A stretch of 7,881 bases of DNA from an uncultured Devosia sp. (GCA_913775215.1 CAJYKO010000067.1:1-7881); one strand, 5' to 3'; counted from the first letter of the stretch, positions 1 to 5,958 are shown. Notes: a model not told the origin generated them from the sequence alone. Numbers and translations: made by a program.

Positions 1-2
1 CG

Positions 3-83
3 CTCGATGTCACGAGCCTCAGTCCCGTTGAGGGAGCAGGAAAAATCGCAGACTGGCTGGCGATGATCAGGCCGACTGCCTGA
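3..83 (+). CDS. C-terminal end of an unidentified protein (5' partial)
   Basis: An open frame enters from the left edge and ends at TGA 81-83, leaving 26 codons. The residues are varied and protein-like, with a short helical-looking end (GKIADWLAMIRP). The other two plus frames stop at 36 and 66, so frame three is the best candidate for a real gene. I cannot assign a family from this tail, although a C-terminal helix of this kind is common in small P-loop kinases. The gene converges on the diguanylate cyclase gene, and the two 3' ends overlap by 17 bp (67-83), leaving no room for a separate terminator. The call rests only on frame openness and composition. Confidence 0.4.
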   Translation, partial: LDVTSLSPVEGAGKIADWLAMIRPTA

Positions 84-849
84 GGTCTATCGGCGGGCTG
101 TCATAGGCGTGCATGACGACGGCGCGATTGCGACCCGAATGCTTGGCGCCATAAAGCCGCTGGTCGGCAATGCGGAACAAGTCGGTAAAACTTGCGGCCC
201 CCGCAAAGACTGCGCCGCCAATGCTGACTGTCAGCACATGCGGTTTGCCGCGTGGGGCGAAATGGGCGAGTTGAACGGCGCGGCGAATTCGCTCTGCCAT
301 GATTTCGGTTTGCCTCTGGTCGAGCCCCGGCAGATAGACGCCAAACTCTTCGCCGCCCATGCGACCGATCAGATCGCCCGGCCGCAAGACGGCGCGAATG
401 GCGCGCGACAGGATCGTCAGCGCCTCGTCGCCAGCATCATGGCCGTGGAGATCATTGATGGCCTTGAAGTTATCGGCATCGATAATGAGCAGGGCGCCTG
501 CCAGCGGGCCTTCTTCCTCGAGCAGGTGTGTTTCGACCTTGGCGGTGAACGCGCCACGATTGAGGCAGGCCGTCAGGCTATCGGTGCGCGCTACAAGCCC
601 AAGCCGGCGATTGATGACCGCCAGCGTGCGCATGCGCAGCGAGAGGTAGAGAAAGAGCGGCACACCAAGCATGACGGGCAAGACGATGCCGGCAGTGACC
701 CCGCGCCGCAGCGCTTCCTCTCCCATGTTGGAAAAGACCACGGCATTGTAGATCACTGACACGATGACACATGCCAGCGGCCCGAAGATCGTCCACTTGG
801 CGATGCTCGACCAACTGTGCATGGAATGGATCGTGCGCGGTGACAACAT
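67..849 (-). CDS. Membrane-anchored diguanylate cyclase (GGDEF domain protein)
   Basis: This gene encodes a 260-residue inner-membrane protein predicted to condense two GTP into cyclic di-GMP, the second messenger for motility and biofilm decisions. Two hydrophobic segments at about residues 19-39 and 51-71 are joined by a short, probably periplasmic loop. No recognisable sensor domain is present. A GGDEF domain fills about residues 86-245. The active-site loop reads GGEEF (165-169), an active variant, and the metal-binding motif IIDADNFK begins at residue 122. An RxxD inhibitory site (R156-D159) sits exactly five residues before the GGEEF, so product inhibition is likely. The ATG (plus positions 847-849) is preceded on the minus strand by AAAGG at 858-862, eight bases away, which supports this start. 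The gene appears monocistronic and diverges from the ruv operon. No EAL domain is present. What signal it senses, if any, cannot be seen. Confidence 0.93.
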   Translation of the reverse strand: MLSPRTIHSMHSWSSIAKWTIFGPLACVIVSVIYNAVVFSNMGEEALRRGVTAGIVLPVMLGVPLFLYLSLRMRTLAVINRRLGLVARTDSLTACLNRGAFTAKVETHLLEEEGPLAGALLIIDADNFKAINDLHGHDAGDEALTILSRAIRAVLRPGDLIGRMGGEEFGVYLPGLDQRQTEIMAERIRRAVQLAHFAPRGKPHVLTVSIGGAVFAGAASFTDLFRIADQRLYGAKHSGRNRAVVMHAYDSPPIDLRQSA

Positions 850-1226
850 GCTGGCAACCTTTAACTCGAGTGAGAGGAGGGGCAGTGGTGGTCAGACAGC
901 TCGTGTTAAGGGCGACACGATCCGGTGGGCATTTCGTCAGATCATCAAGTGCTGACGTTGCCATATCGAGTTGGGCTTGGACGGATCGCGTGTGTTGAAG
1001 AAGCAGTGAGGGAAAAGCTGGATATCATCTTGTGCAGCTATGCTGACGGCCGACATCAATGTCGTTTGGCATATTTTCATCCACGCTCTGTCGAACGTGG
1101 GTTCAAGCCCCGTCATCATGCAAATCATTCCTGCGTCCCTGGGGTAAACTACGACCGGGTTTGTGAATTCCTGGTTTCGTATTTAGGTAAATTTTGAACT
1201 ATCGCCCCCCCCCTGCACACAACGGG

Positions 1227-1241
1227 GTTTCTGGTTTGTTC
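1227..1241 (+). promoter_or_regulatory. Candidate LexA (SOS) box upstream of ruvC
   Basis: The sequence GTTT-CTGGTTT-GTTC matches the alphaproteobacterial LexA consensus GTTC-N7-GTTC at seven of eight defined positions. A further GTTC at 1247-1250 extends the array, but with a non-consensus five-base spacing from the second half-site. The site lies 44 bases before the ruvC start codon, a plausible position for repression of the operon. In several alphaproteobacteria ruvCAB is SOS-induced, which raises the prior. The mismatch and the lack of a clear promoter keep confidence low. Confidence 0.35.
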
Positions 1242-1273
1242 ACTTTGTTCTTGGTAGGGTGGGGGAAACTGCT

Positions 1274-1280
1274 AGAAGGA
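1274..1280 (+). promoter_or_regulatory. Ribosome binding site deciding the ruvC start
   Basis: AGAAGGA lies five bases before ATG 1286. The same frame is open upstream to a GTG at 1259, which would add nine residues and place this Shine-Dalgarno inside the gene. The site therefore favours the ATG at 1286. Confidence 0.75.
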
Positions 1281-1285
1281 CGCTC

Positions 1286-1792
1286 ATGAGCAAACCCGTG
1301 CGAATCATCGGCATCGATCCCGGCCTCAGGCGTTGCGGCTGGGGCATTGTCGATGCGCTCGACAATCGTCTCACATTTGTCGCGGCCGGTACGGTGACCC
1401 CGCCTATCGATGGCATGCTGGCCGATCGCCTCGCCATGCTGGCGGCTGGGCTCAAGGACGTTCTCGTCCAATTCGATCCGATCGAAGCCGCAGTCGAAGA
1501 AACCTTTGTCAATGCCGGCCCGCGTTCCGCCCTCATCCTTGGCCAGGCGCGCGGTGTGGCACTGGTCACACCGGCCCAGTGTGGTCTCTACGTTGCCGAA
1601 TATGCAACGAACCTCGTCAAGAAGTCGGTGGTCGGAACAGGCCATGCCGACAAAAAACAGGTGGAACTGATGGTGCGGACGCTGCTGCCCACGGCCAATT
1701 TCAAAGGCGCCGACGCCGCCGACGCGCTGGCCGTCGCCATTTGTCACGCGCATCACCGCGTGTCCCTCAAGCGCATGGGAGCGCTCGCATGA
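1286..1792 (+). CDS. ruvC: Crossover junction endodeoxyribonuclease RuvC
   Basis: RuvC is the dimeric Holliday-junction resolvase. It makes paired nicks across four-way DNA junctions in recombinational repair, working with the RuvAB motor in the cytoplasm. The 168-residue product is normal for the family. The RNase H-like fold is visible from its start (IIGIDPG, residues 7-13). The four acidic catalytic residues are all in place: D11, E71 (in AVEETF), and D143 and D146 (in GADAADALA). The conserved LGQARG segment is at 85-90. The ATG at 1286 is chosen because of the AGAAGGA site in front of it and because family members begin a few residues before the IGIDPG strand. The gene is first in the operon, and its TGA overlaps the ruvA ATG (ATGA, 1789-1792), so the two are probably translationally coupled. 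Confidence 0.97.
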   Translation: MSKPVRIIGIDPGLRRCGWGIVDALDNRLTFVAAGTVTPPIDGMLADRLAMLAAGLKDVLVQFDPIEAAVEETFVNAGPRSALILGQARGVALVTPAQCGLYVAEYATNLVKKSVVGTGHADKKQVELMVRTLLPTANFKGADAADALAVAICHAHHRVSLKRMGALA

Positions 1793-2406
1793 TCGGCAAG
1801 CTCAAGGGACTCGTCGACAGTTTTGGCGATGACTGGGTTCTTATTGACTGCGGCGGCGTGTGCTACGAAGTGCACTGCTCGACGCGCACGCTGCAATCTC
1901 TGCCACGCGTCGGCGAATCTGCGGTGGTCTTCATTGAGACAATCCTCCGCGAAGATCTGATCCGGCTGTTCGGCTTCGCGTCGGAAGCGGAAAAATCCTG
2001 GTTTCTGCTTCTGACTACAGTGCAGGGTGTCGGAGCCCGCGTCGCACTCGCCATTCTCTCGGTGCTGTCGCCATCCGAACTTTCAAGCGCCATCGCGCTT
2101 CAGGATAAGGCCATGGTCGGTCGCGCCAATGGCGTTGGTCCGAAACTCGCCGTGCGTATCGTCACCGAACTCAAGGGCAAGGTCCCCGCCATCGGCGGAA
2201 TCGATGCCGGAACGCTCGGTCTTCAGACCGCGCTCGGCGAAGGCGTGGCCAAATCCAATGTCGCCGATGCCGTTTCGGCCCTTACAAACCTCGGCTATTC
2301 CAGCGCCCAGGCGTCGGCCGCGCTCGCCCGTGTGGTGGCCAAGGAGGGTGAGGATGCGGCGACGGAGAAGCTTATCCGGCTGGGCTTGCGTGAACTAAGC
2401 CAGTAA
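1789..2406 (+). CDS. ruvA: Holliday junction branch migration protein RuvA
   Basis: RuvA is the tetrameric junction-binding subunit that loads RuvB rings onto Holliday junctions. The product has 205 residues, the standard length. Three domains can be seen: an N-terminal OB fold (about 1-63, starting MIGKLKG), a central pair of helix-hairpin-helix DNA-binding motifs (VQGVGARVAL and NGVGPKLAVRI, about 75-125), and a C-terminal domain III (about 155-205, with the NLGYSSAQA motif) that contacts RuvB. The ATG overlaps the ruvC stop and has GGGAG seven bases upstream (1777-1781). In many relatives ruvB follows directly. Here a two-gene toxin-antitoxin cassette intervenes, preceded by a 60-bp gap. 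The end of RuvA appears intact, with no truncation by the insertion. Confidence 0.97.
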   Translation: MIGKLKGLVDSFGDDWVLIDCGGVCYEVHCSTRTLQSLPRVGESAVVFIETILREDLIRLFGFASEAEKSWFLLLTTVQGVGARVALAILSVLSPSELSSAIALQDKAMVGRANGVGPKLAVRIVTELKGKVPAIGGIDAGTLGLQTALGEGVAKSNVADAVSALTNLGYSSAQASAALARVVAKEGEDAATEKLIRLGLRELSQ

Positions 2407-2409
2407 TCC

Positions 2410-2438
2410 TTGTTTGAGGCGCAATTCCTTACTATTCT
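2410..2438 (+). promoter_or_regulatory. Candidate promoter of the toxin-antitoxin cassette
   Basis: A TTGTTT element (2410-2415) and a TATTCT element (2433-2438) are separated by exactly 17 bases in the only sizeable gap within the ruv operon. The match to sigma-70 consensus is moderate (3/6 and 4/6). Transcription would start near 2445 and give a leader of about 22 bases. If real, it gives the cassette and the downstream ruvB a promoter independent of the one before ruvC. The call is by eye only. Confidence 0.4.
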
Positions 2439-2454
2439 TGAAATGTAAGGAATT
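2423..2454. promoter_or_regulatory. Perfect 10-bp inverted repeat, probable antitoxin operator
   Basis: AATTCCTTAC (2423-2432) and its exact reverse complement GTAAGGAATT (2445-2454) flank a 12-base spacer. The left arm lies between the candidate -35 and -10 elements, and the right arm lies at the predicted transcription start, just before the antitoxin Shine-Dalgarno. This geometry fits autorepression by the AbrB-type antitoxin or its complex with the toxin, as is usual for type II modules. It is a poor terminator because the stem is AT-rich and no T-run follows. Confidence 0.6.
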
Positions 2455-2466
2455 TGGAGCATCCAG

Positions 2467-2751
2467 ATGGGCGTTCAGCAGAGGTTGGTAGGCCGGTCTG
2501 TGGCAACCAGCAAAGGTCAGACGACAATTCCCAAATCGCTTCGCGACGCCGTTGGCATCAAAGACGGCACGCCTCTGACTTGGATTTTGGAGGATGGAGC
2601 AATTCGCGTTGTGGCCAAGACTCTCAATGCCGCCGATCTCGCCGGTTTTCTCGGACCGCCGCCAAGCGGCGTCAGTCTGACTATTGAAGAGATGGACGAT
2701 GCGATCGCCGAAGCCGTTATGGATCGTTTCGATCGGGCTACGAAACGGTGA
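2467..2751 (+). CDS. AbrB/MazE-family antitoxin of a type II TA module (VapB-like)
   Basis: This is a small DNA-binding protein of 94 residues predicted to neutralise the PIN toxin encoded next to it and to repress their shared promoter. Residues of about 11-52 form a swapped-hairpin AbrB/SpoVT domain, recognisable by TSKGQTTIPKSLRDAVGI followed by a short beta strand IRVVAK. Residues of about 55-94 form an acidic, helical tail (SLTIEEMDDAIAEAVMDRF) of the kind that wraps the partner toxin. The ATG at 2467 is preceded by GGAG (2456-2459) seven bases upstream. Its stop overlaps the toxin's GTG start (GTGA, 2748-2751), a typical antitoxin-first, coupled arrangement. It shares no homology with the ruv functions around it, and its position between ruvA and ruvB points to insertion. 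A precise subfamily name cannot be given without a search. Confidence 0.88.
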   Translation: MGVQQRLVGRSVATSKGQTTIPKSLRDAVGIKDGTPLTWILEDGAIRVVAKTLNAADLAGFLGPPPSGVSLTIEEMDDAIAEAVMDRFDRATKR

Positions 2752-3146
2752 TTGCGCTCGATACGAACGTTTTGGCCCGCCTGCTGGTCGGTGACGACAA
2801 GGCGCAAGCGGTTTTGGCGGAACAATTCATTCGTCGGCACACAGCGGAAAATCCAATCTTTGTCGGGCGCGAAGTCATTCTCGAACTCATATGGTTGCTC
2901 ATGTCGCGGTATAAGTATCCGCTGGAGGTTGTCCGTCAGGCTTTGGACAGATTGTTCATGAGCGCAAACTTGGAGATCGAGGAAGAGGACGCGATAAAGA
3001 CGGCTTTATATCTGGCTGAGCAAACCGGAGCCGATATTGCCGATGCCGTCATCGCTACGATCGCTCTTCAGCGCGGCTGCACAAAGACAATGACCTTCGA
3101 CAAAGACGCTGCCAAACGCATACCCGGAATGGAACTTCTCGCGTGA
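2748..3146 (+). CDS. PIN-domain ribonuclease toxin (VapC family)
   Basis: The product is a 132-residue PIN-domain protein, the usual size for VapC toxins, which are Mg2+-dependent ribonucleases that often cleave tRNA or rRNA. The acidic metal-binding set appears complete: D5 in ALDTNVLARLL at the N-terminus, E46 in VILELIWLL, D96 and D99 in ADIADAVIA, and D118 in TFDKDA. Nothing suggests inactivation. The GTG start overlaps the antitoxin stop. The gene has no strong Shine-Dalgarno of its own, so its synthesis probably depends on antitoxin translation. The TGA in turn overlaps the ruvB GTG (GTGA, 3143-3146). Codon use is unlike the neighbours: three ATA isoleucine codons and a TTA leucine codon, whereas I find no in-frame ATA in ruvC, ruvA or ruvB. 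This is consistent with acquisition by transfer. The RNA target cannot be inferred. Confidence 0.92.
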   Translation: MIALDTNVLARLLVGDDKAQAVLAEQFIRRHTAENPIFVGREVILELIWLLMSRYKYPLEVVRQALDRLFMSANLEIEEEDAIKTALYLAEQTGADIADAVIATIALQRGCTKTMTFDKDAAKRIPGMELLA

Positions 3147-4186
3147 CCGATCTTACGTCTCCTTCTGCCGAGCGCGATGGTTCGCTGGATGTCGCCCTGC
3201 GCCCGTCCGGGTTTTCCGATTTCGTCGGGCAGGCCGATGCGCGGGCTAATCTTGAAGTCTTCATCGAGGCAGCCAAGAAGCGCGGCACGGCGCTTGACCA
3301 CGTCCTTTTCGTGGGGCCGCCAGGTCTTGGCAAGACGACGCTCGCGCAGATTATCGCCAAGGAATTGGGCGTCGGCTTTCGCGCCACGTCTGGCCCGGTC
3401 ATTGCCAAGGCCGGCGATCTCGCCGCGCTCCTGACCAATCTCGAAGAGCGCGATGTGCTTTTCATCGACGAAATTCACCGCCTCAATCCGGCGATCGAAG
3501 AAGTCCTCTATCCCGCGATGGAAGATTTTCAGCTCGATCTTATTATCGGCGAGGGGCCGGCCGCCCGCTCGGTGCGTATCGATCTGGCTAAATTCACGCT
3601 GGTTGGCGCTACGACGCGCGCTGGGCTCCTGACCACGCCCTTGCGCGATCGTTTCGGCATCCCAGTACGGCTCAATTTTTATACGCCACAGGAACTGGTC
3701 AAGATCGTCACCCGCGGCGCGCGACTCATGGGTACGCCCATGTCTGCCGATGGTGCGCTTGAAATCGCCCGCCGATCGCGCGGCACGCCGCGTATTGCCG
3801 GCCGGCTCTTGCGCCGCGTCATTGATTTTGCCCTCGTCGAAGGTGCCCCCGAGGTCAACAGCACGCTCGCGGACAAAGCCCTGCTGCGCCTCGATGTCGA
3901 TGCGCGCGGGCTAGATCAACTGGATAGGCGCTACCTCAATACCATCGTCGACTTTTATGGCGGCGGTCCCGTCGGTATCGAGACGATCGCCGCTGCCCTC
4001 AGCGAACCGCGCGATGCGATCGAGGAAATCGTCGAGCCCTATCTTCTTCAGCAAGGTTTTATCCAGCGTACCCCACGCGGCCGCATGCTCACCGCCATCG
4101 CTTTCCAGCACCTCGGCAAGTCAGTGCCGCAGGGTTTTGTGGGGATGCAGCAAAGCCTTTTCGAGGAAGCCGGGGGCGAAGACTGA
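3143..4186 (+). CDS. ruvB: Holliday junction branch migration ATPase RuvB
   Basis: RuvB is the hexameric AAA+ motor that pumps DNA through RuvA-bound junctions. The product has 347 residues, normal for the family. Motifs in order are: the conserved entry ALRPSGFSDFVGQ (18-30), Walker A GPPGLGKT (58-65), Walker B VLFIDE (105-110), sensor 1 GATTRAG (155-161), the arginine-finger segment LRDRFGI (167-173), sensor 2 RGTPRIAGR (213-221), and a C-terminal winged helix (about 270-330, GGPVGIETIAA onward). The GTG at 3143 is the only reasonable start. No in-frame ATG precedes the conserved region, and the resulting roughly 18-residue N-terminal extension matches typical family lengths. GGAA (3131-3134) is a weak Shine-Dalgarno. 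The start overlaps the toxin stop by four bases, so RuvB synthesis is probably coupled to toxin translation. The stop shares one base with the next gene. Confidence 0.97.
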   Translation: MTDLTSPSAERDGSLDVALRPSGFSDFVGQADARANLEVFIEAAKKRGTALDHVLFVGPPGLGKTTLAQIIAKELGVGFRATSGPVIAKAGDLAALLTNLEERDVLFIDEIHRLNPAIEEVLYPAMEDFQLDLIIGEGPAARSVRIDLAKFTLVGATTRAGLLTTPLRDRFGIPVRLNFYTPQELVKIVTRGARLMGTPMSADGALEIARRSRGTPRIAGRLLRRVIDFALVEGAPEVNSTLADKALLRLDVDARGLDQLDRRYLNTIVDFYGGGPVGIETIAAALSEPRDAIEEIVEPYLLQQGFIQRTPRGRMLTAIAFQHLGKSVPQGFVGMQQSLFEEAGGED

Positions 4187-5040
4187 TGGTCGCGCTGCTG
4201 CGGCGCCTCTTTCACATTTTCGGTGCCCATAGCTGGATCGGCGAGCCCGGTCTTGTGGTCCGGCACTATGCGCCCAAGCCCGAAACCTGGCCGCAGGATC
4301 TGCATCTGCGCATTGCCGTACTCAGCGATTTTCACATCGCCGAGCCCTGGACGGGTCTTGCGGCACTCGAAACCATCGTCCAGAAAACCAATGCTCTTGA
4401 ACCCGACATCATCCTCCTTGTCGGCGATTTCGAGGAAGGCCCGCGGTTCAGCAGGCATCTCCAGCCCTCCGAATGGGCGCCGGTGCTGGCCAAACTCAAC
4501 GCTCCCCTCGGCACCTTTGCCGTTCTTGGCAATCACGACTATCCCCGCATTGCCCGCAAGCGCCACCGGGCGCTCCCTGACCCTCCAGCCAAGACTGCAC
4601 TTGAAGCGTCGGGGATCAGGACGCTGATCAACGAAGCCATTCCGCTGAGCTGGCATGACAGGACTTTCTGGCTTCTCGGCCTCGGCGATCAGATCGCCGA
4701 GTTCGAAGACGGGCGATCTCTCGCCGATCTCGACCACACGCTTTCCCAGGTCACCGACGATGCGCCAGCCATCCTGATGGCGCATGAGCCTGACATTTTT
4801 CCTGAAGTCCCGGCCCGTGTCAGCCTGACTTTGTCCGGCCATGTCCATCGCGGCCAGATCCGGTTCTTCGGCCATGCGCCCGTCGTGCCCTCGAAATATG
4901 GTCGCCGCTACCTGCACGGCCACATCGTGGAGAACGACCGCCACCTCATCGTCGGCGCGGGCCTTGGCCATTCCGGCGTGCCGCTGCGCTTCGATGCCCC
5001 GCCGGAAATCGTCCTCATCGAACTTGGAGGTCCAGCGTGA
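4186..5040 (+). CDS. Calcineurin-like metallophosphoesterase (YkuE/LpxG-like)
   Basis: This is a 284-residue binuclear metal phosphoesterase. All family motifs are visible: SDFH (D48, H50), GDF (D81), GNHD (N116, H117), AHEPD (H200) and GHVH (H219, H221). The long segment of about 120-195 carries the accessory strand insert. The N-terminus has only short hydrophobic stretches with two arginines and no clear signal peptide. The family includes YkuE and the LpxG-type UDP-2,3-diacylglucosamine hydrolases of lipid A synthesis. A lipid or envelope substrate is possible given the downstream tol genes, but the sequence does not decide it. The ATG shares a base with the ruvB stop (TGATG, 4184-4188) and has GGGGG at 4172-4176 upstream. 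It ends in a GTGA overlap with the NUDIX gene. Confidence 0.9.
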   Translation: MVALLRRLFHIFGAHSWIGEPGLVVRHYAPKPETWPQDLHLRIAVLSDFHIAEPWTGLAALETIVQKTNALEPDIILLVGDFEEGPRFSRHLQPSEWAPVLAKLNAPLGTFAVLGNHDYPRIARKRHRALPDPPAKTALEASGIRTLINEAIPLSWHDRTFWLLGLGDQIAEFEDGRSLADLDHTLSQVTDDAPAILMAHEPDIFPEVPARVSLTLSGHVHRGQIRFFGHAPVVPSKYGRRYLHGHIVENDRHLIVGAGLGHSGVPLRFDAPPEIVLIELGGPA

Positions 5041-5534
5041 CCGCGCGCCATGTCCTGAGCTTTCCCATGAAGGAAGGCCGATTCAACTTTCGCGTCGCCG
5101 GCATCGTCATCGCCGAGAGCCATCTGCTCATCTGCCGCGAAGACGATGATGATTATTGCATGCTGCCGGGCGGCCGCGTCGAACTGGGCGAGGACAGCCG
5201 CGTGAGCCTCACGCGCGAAATCGCCGAAGAACTGGCGCTGTCGGCTGAAATCGGTCCCCTGATCGCCACCTCGGAAAGTTTTTATCGCCGGGAGGGCGAG
5301 GATTTTCACGAGCTCGGCTTTTTCTATGTCGTGACCTTGCCTGAGCAGGGGCCAAACGGCACGTCGCCTTGGCTCGAACGCCAGGACGAAGGGCACGACC
5401 TGCAGTTTCATTGGGTGCCGCTCGACGGAGACGCGCTCGAAACGTTCAACCTGCTCCCACGCTGGCTGCCCGATTTTCTGCGCGATCTGCCGGAGGAACT
5501 CGACCACATCATCTACGACGAGCGCGACGCGTGA
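5037..5534 (+). CDS. NUDIX hydrolase
   Basis: This is a 165-residue cytoplasmic NUDIX-fold pyrophosphohydrolase of unknown substrate. The Nudix box fits Gx5Ex7REUxEExGU from G46: G46, E52, R60, E61, E64 and E65 are present, with the usual later glycine replaced by alanine (A67). It is preceded by the typical LPGG (43-46). The expected beta strands (FRVAGIVIAE at 18-27, LGFFYVV at 93-99) flank the box. The C-terminal region has a W-V-P-L turn at 126-129, common in the superfamily. The GTG start is supported by GGAGG at 5026-5030, six bases upstream, and by the GTGA overlap with the phosphoesterase. An in-frame ATG ten codons later is a weaker alternative. Family members hydrolyse nucleoside diphosphates linked to other groups. 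Nothing in the sequence narrows this down. Confidence 0.9.
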   Translation: MTARHVLSFPMKEGRFNFRVAGIVIAESHLLICREDDDDYCMLPGGRVELGEDSRVSLTREIAEELALSAEIGPLIATSESFYRREGEDFHELGFFYVVTLPEQGPNGTSPWLERQDEGHDLQFHWVPLDGDALETFNLLPRWLPDFLRDLPEELDHIIYDERDA

Positions 5535-5929
5535 CCGTGCACCGCTTCCCCATCCGCATCTATTACGAAGACACCGATTTCTCCGGAAACGTCTACCATG
5601 CGGCCTATCTCAAATTCTTCGAGCGCGGCCGCACCGAGTTTTTGCGTGATCTTGGCGTACACCATAGCGCGCTGATGGAAGACGGCCTCGCCTTCGCCGT
5701 TCGGCATATGGAACTGGATTTTATTGCCGCCGCGCGGATCGATGATCTGCTTACCGTCGAGACGCGTGTTGCCGAGGCAACCGGCGTGCGCCTTGTGCTC
5801 GAGCAGACACTTCTGCGTGACCAATTGGTGCTGACTTCGGCCCGGGTGACCGTCGTGTCGATCAAGATCAGCGGCGGTCCCGCTCGTTTGCCGGCTTCCA
5901 TCAGGTCCCGGTTGATAGGCGAAAGCTGA
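5531..5929 (+). CDS. ybgC: YbgC-type acyl-CoA thioesterase, Tol-Pal associated
   Basis: This is a hot-dog-fold thioesterase of 132 residues, similar in length to the E. coli protein of about 134. YbgC proteins hydrolyse acyl-CoA thioesters and are routinely encoded just before tolQ. A link with phospholipid synthesis at the inner membrane has been proposed. The signature YYEDTDFSGNVYHAAYL begins at residue 11, with catalytic D16 and H23 in place, followed by FFERGRTEFLRDLG (29-42) on the long central helix. The GTG at 5531 is chosen because it overlaps the NUDIX stop (GTGA, 5531-5534) and gives the family's normal N-terminus. The same frame is open back to 5369, but that would add 54 non-homologous residues read out of frame with the NUDIX gene. 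There is little Shine-Dalgarno, which again suggests coupling. A hairpin follows six bases after the stop. Confidence 0.94.
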   Translation: MTVHRFPIRIYYEDTDFSGNVYHAAYLKFFERGRTEFLRDLGVHHSALMEDGLAFAVRHMELDFIAAARIDDLLTVETRVAEATGVRLVLEQTLLRDQLVLTSARVTVVSIKISGGPARLPASIRSRLIGES

Positions 5930-5934
5930 TATCG

Positions 5935-5958
5935 CCGGCTCCGCGGAGTCGGTTTCTT
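5935..5958 (+). terminator. Probable intrinsic terminator after ybgC
   Basis: CCGGCTC (5935-5941), a CGCG loop, and GAGTCGG (5946-5952) form a 7-bp GC-rich stem with one G-U pair, followed directly by TTTCTT. It begins five bases after the ybgC stop. The T-tract is short and interrupted, so termination may be partial, with some read-through into tolQ. Confidence 0.5.

Larger units (their letters stand above)
850..1285. other. Divergent intergenic spacer, no convincing gene
   Basis: These 436 bases separate the minus-strand cyclase gene from ruvC and should contain both promoters. I found no strong -35/-10 pair on either strand. Visible details are a near-palindrome CGACAT-CA-ATGTCG at 1051-1064, a run of nine C at 1205-1213, an AT-richer patch at about 1180-1200, and a GTTC-type repeat at 1227-1250 described separately. 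An open frame at 925-1197 (90 codons, GTG start) has no ribosome binding site in front of it and no recognisable motif. I do not call it a gene. Confidence 0.6.

Noticed and set aside
109..759. 216-codon plus-strand frame opposite the cyclase gene
   Set aside because: Shadow of the GGDEF gene, which carries unambiguous motifs on the minus strand.
1097..1113. tRNA T-arm-like sequence GTGGG-TTCAAGC-CCCGT
   Set aside because: The stem needs two wobble pairs. I could not find a matching acceptor stem, anticodon arm or D-arm upstream, so it is not a tRNA and is only a weak case for a remnant.
925..1197. Plus-strand open frame of 90 codons before ruvC
   Set aside because: It has a GTG start without a ribosome binding site, no recognisable motif and unconvincing composition. 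It most likely arose by chance in the spacer.
1199..1756. 185-codon minus-strand frame opposite ruvC
   Set aside because: Antisense shadow of ruvC with no motif and no sensible start context.
2423..2454. Inverted repeat as a rho-independent terminator of ruvA
   Set aside because: The stem is AT-rich, the loop is 12 bases and no T-run follows. Its overlap with a promoter-like sequence fits an operator better.
2748..3146. Possibility that the toxin is a decayed relic
   Set aside because: Its length is full, all expected acidic residues are present, and there is no frameshift or premature stop.
4048..4971. 307-codon minus-strand open frame opposite ruvB and the phosphoesterase
   Set aside because: It is a shadow of the GC-biased plus-strand genes, crossing their boundary. 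The plus frames have complete family motifs.
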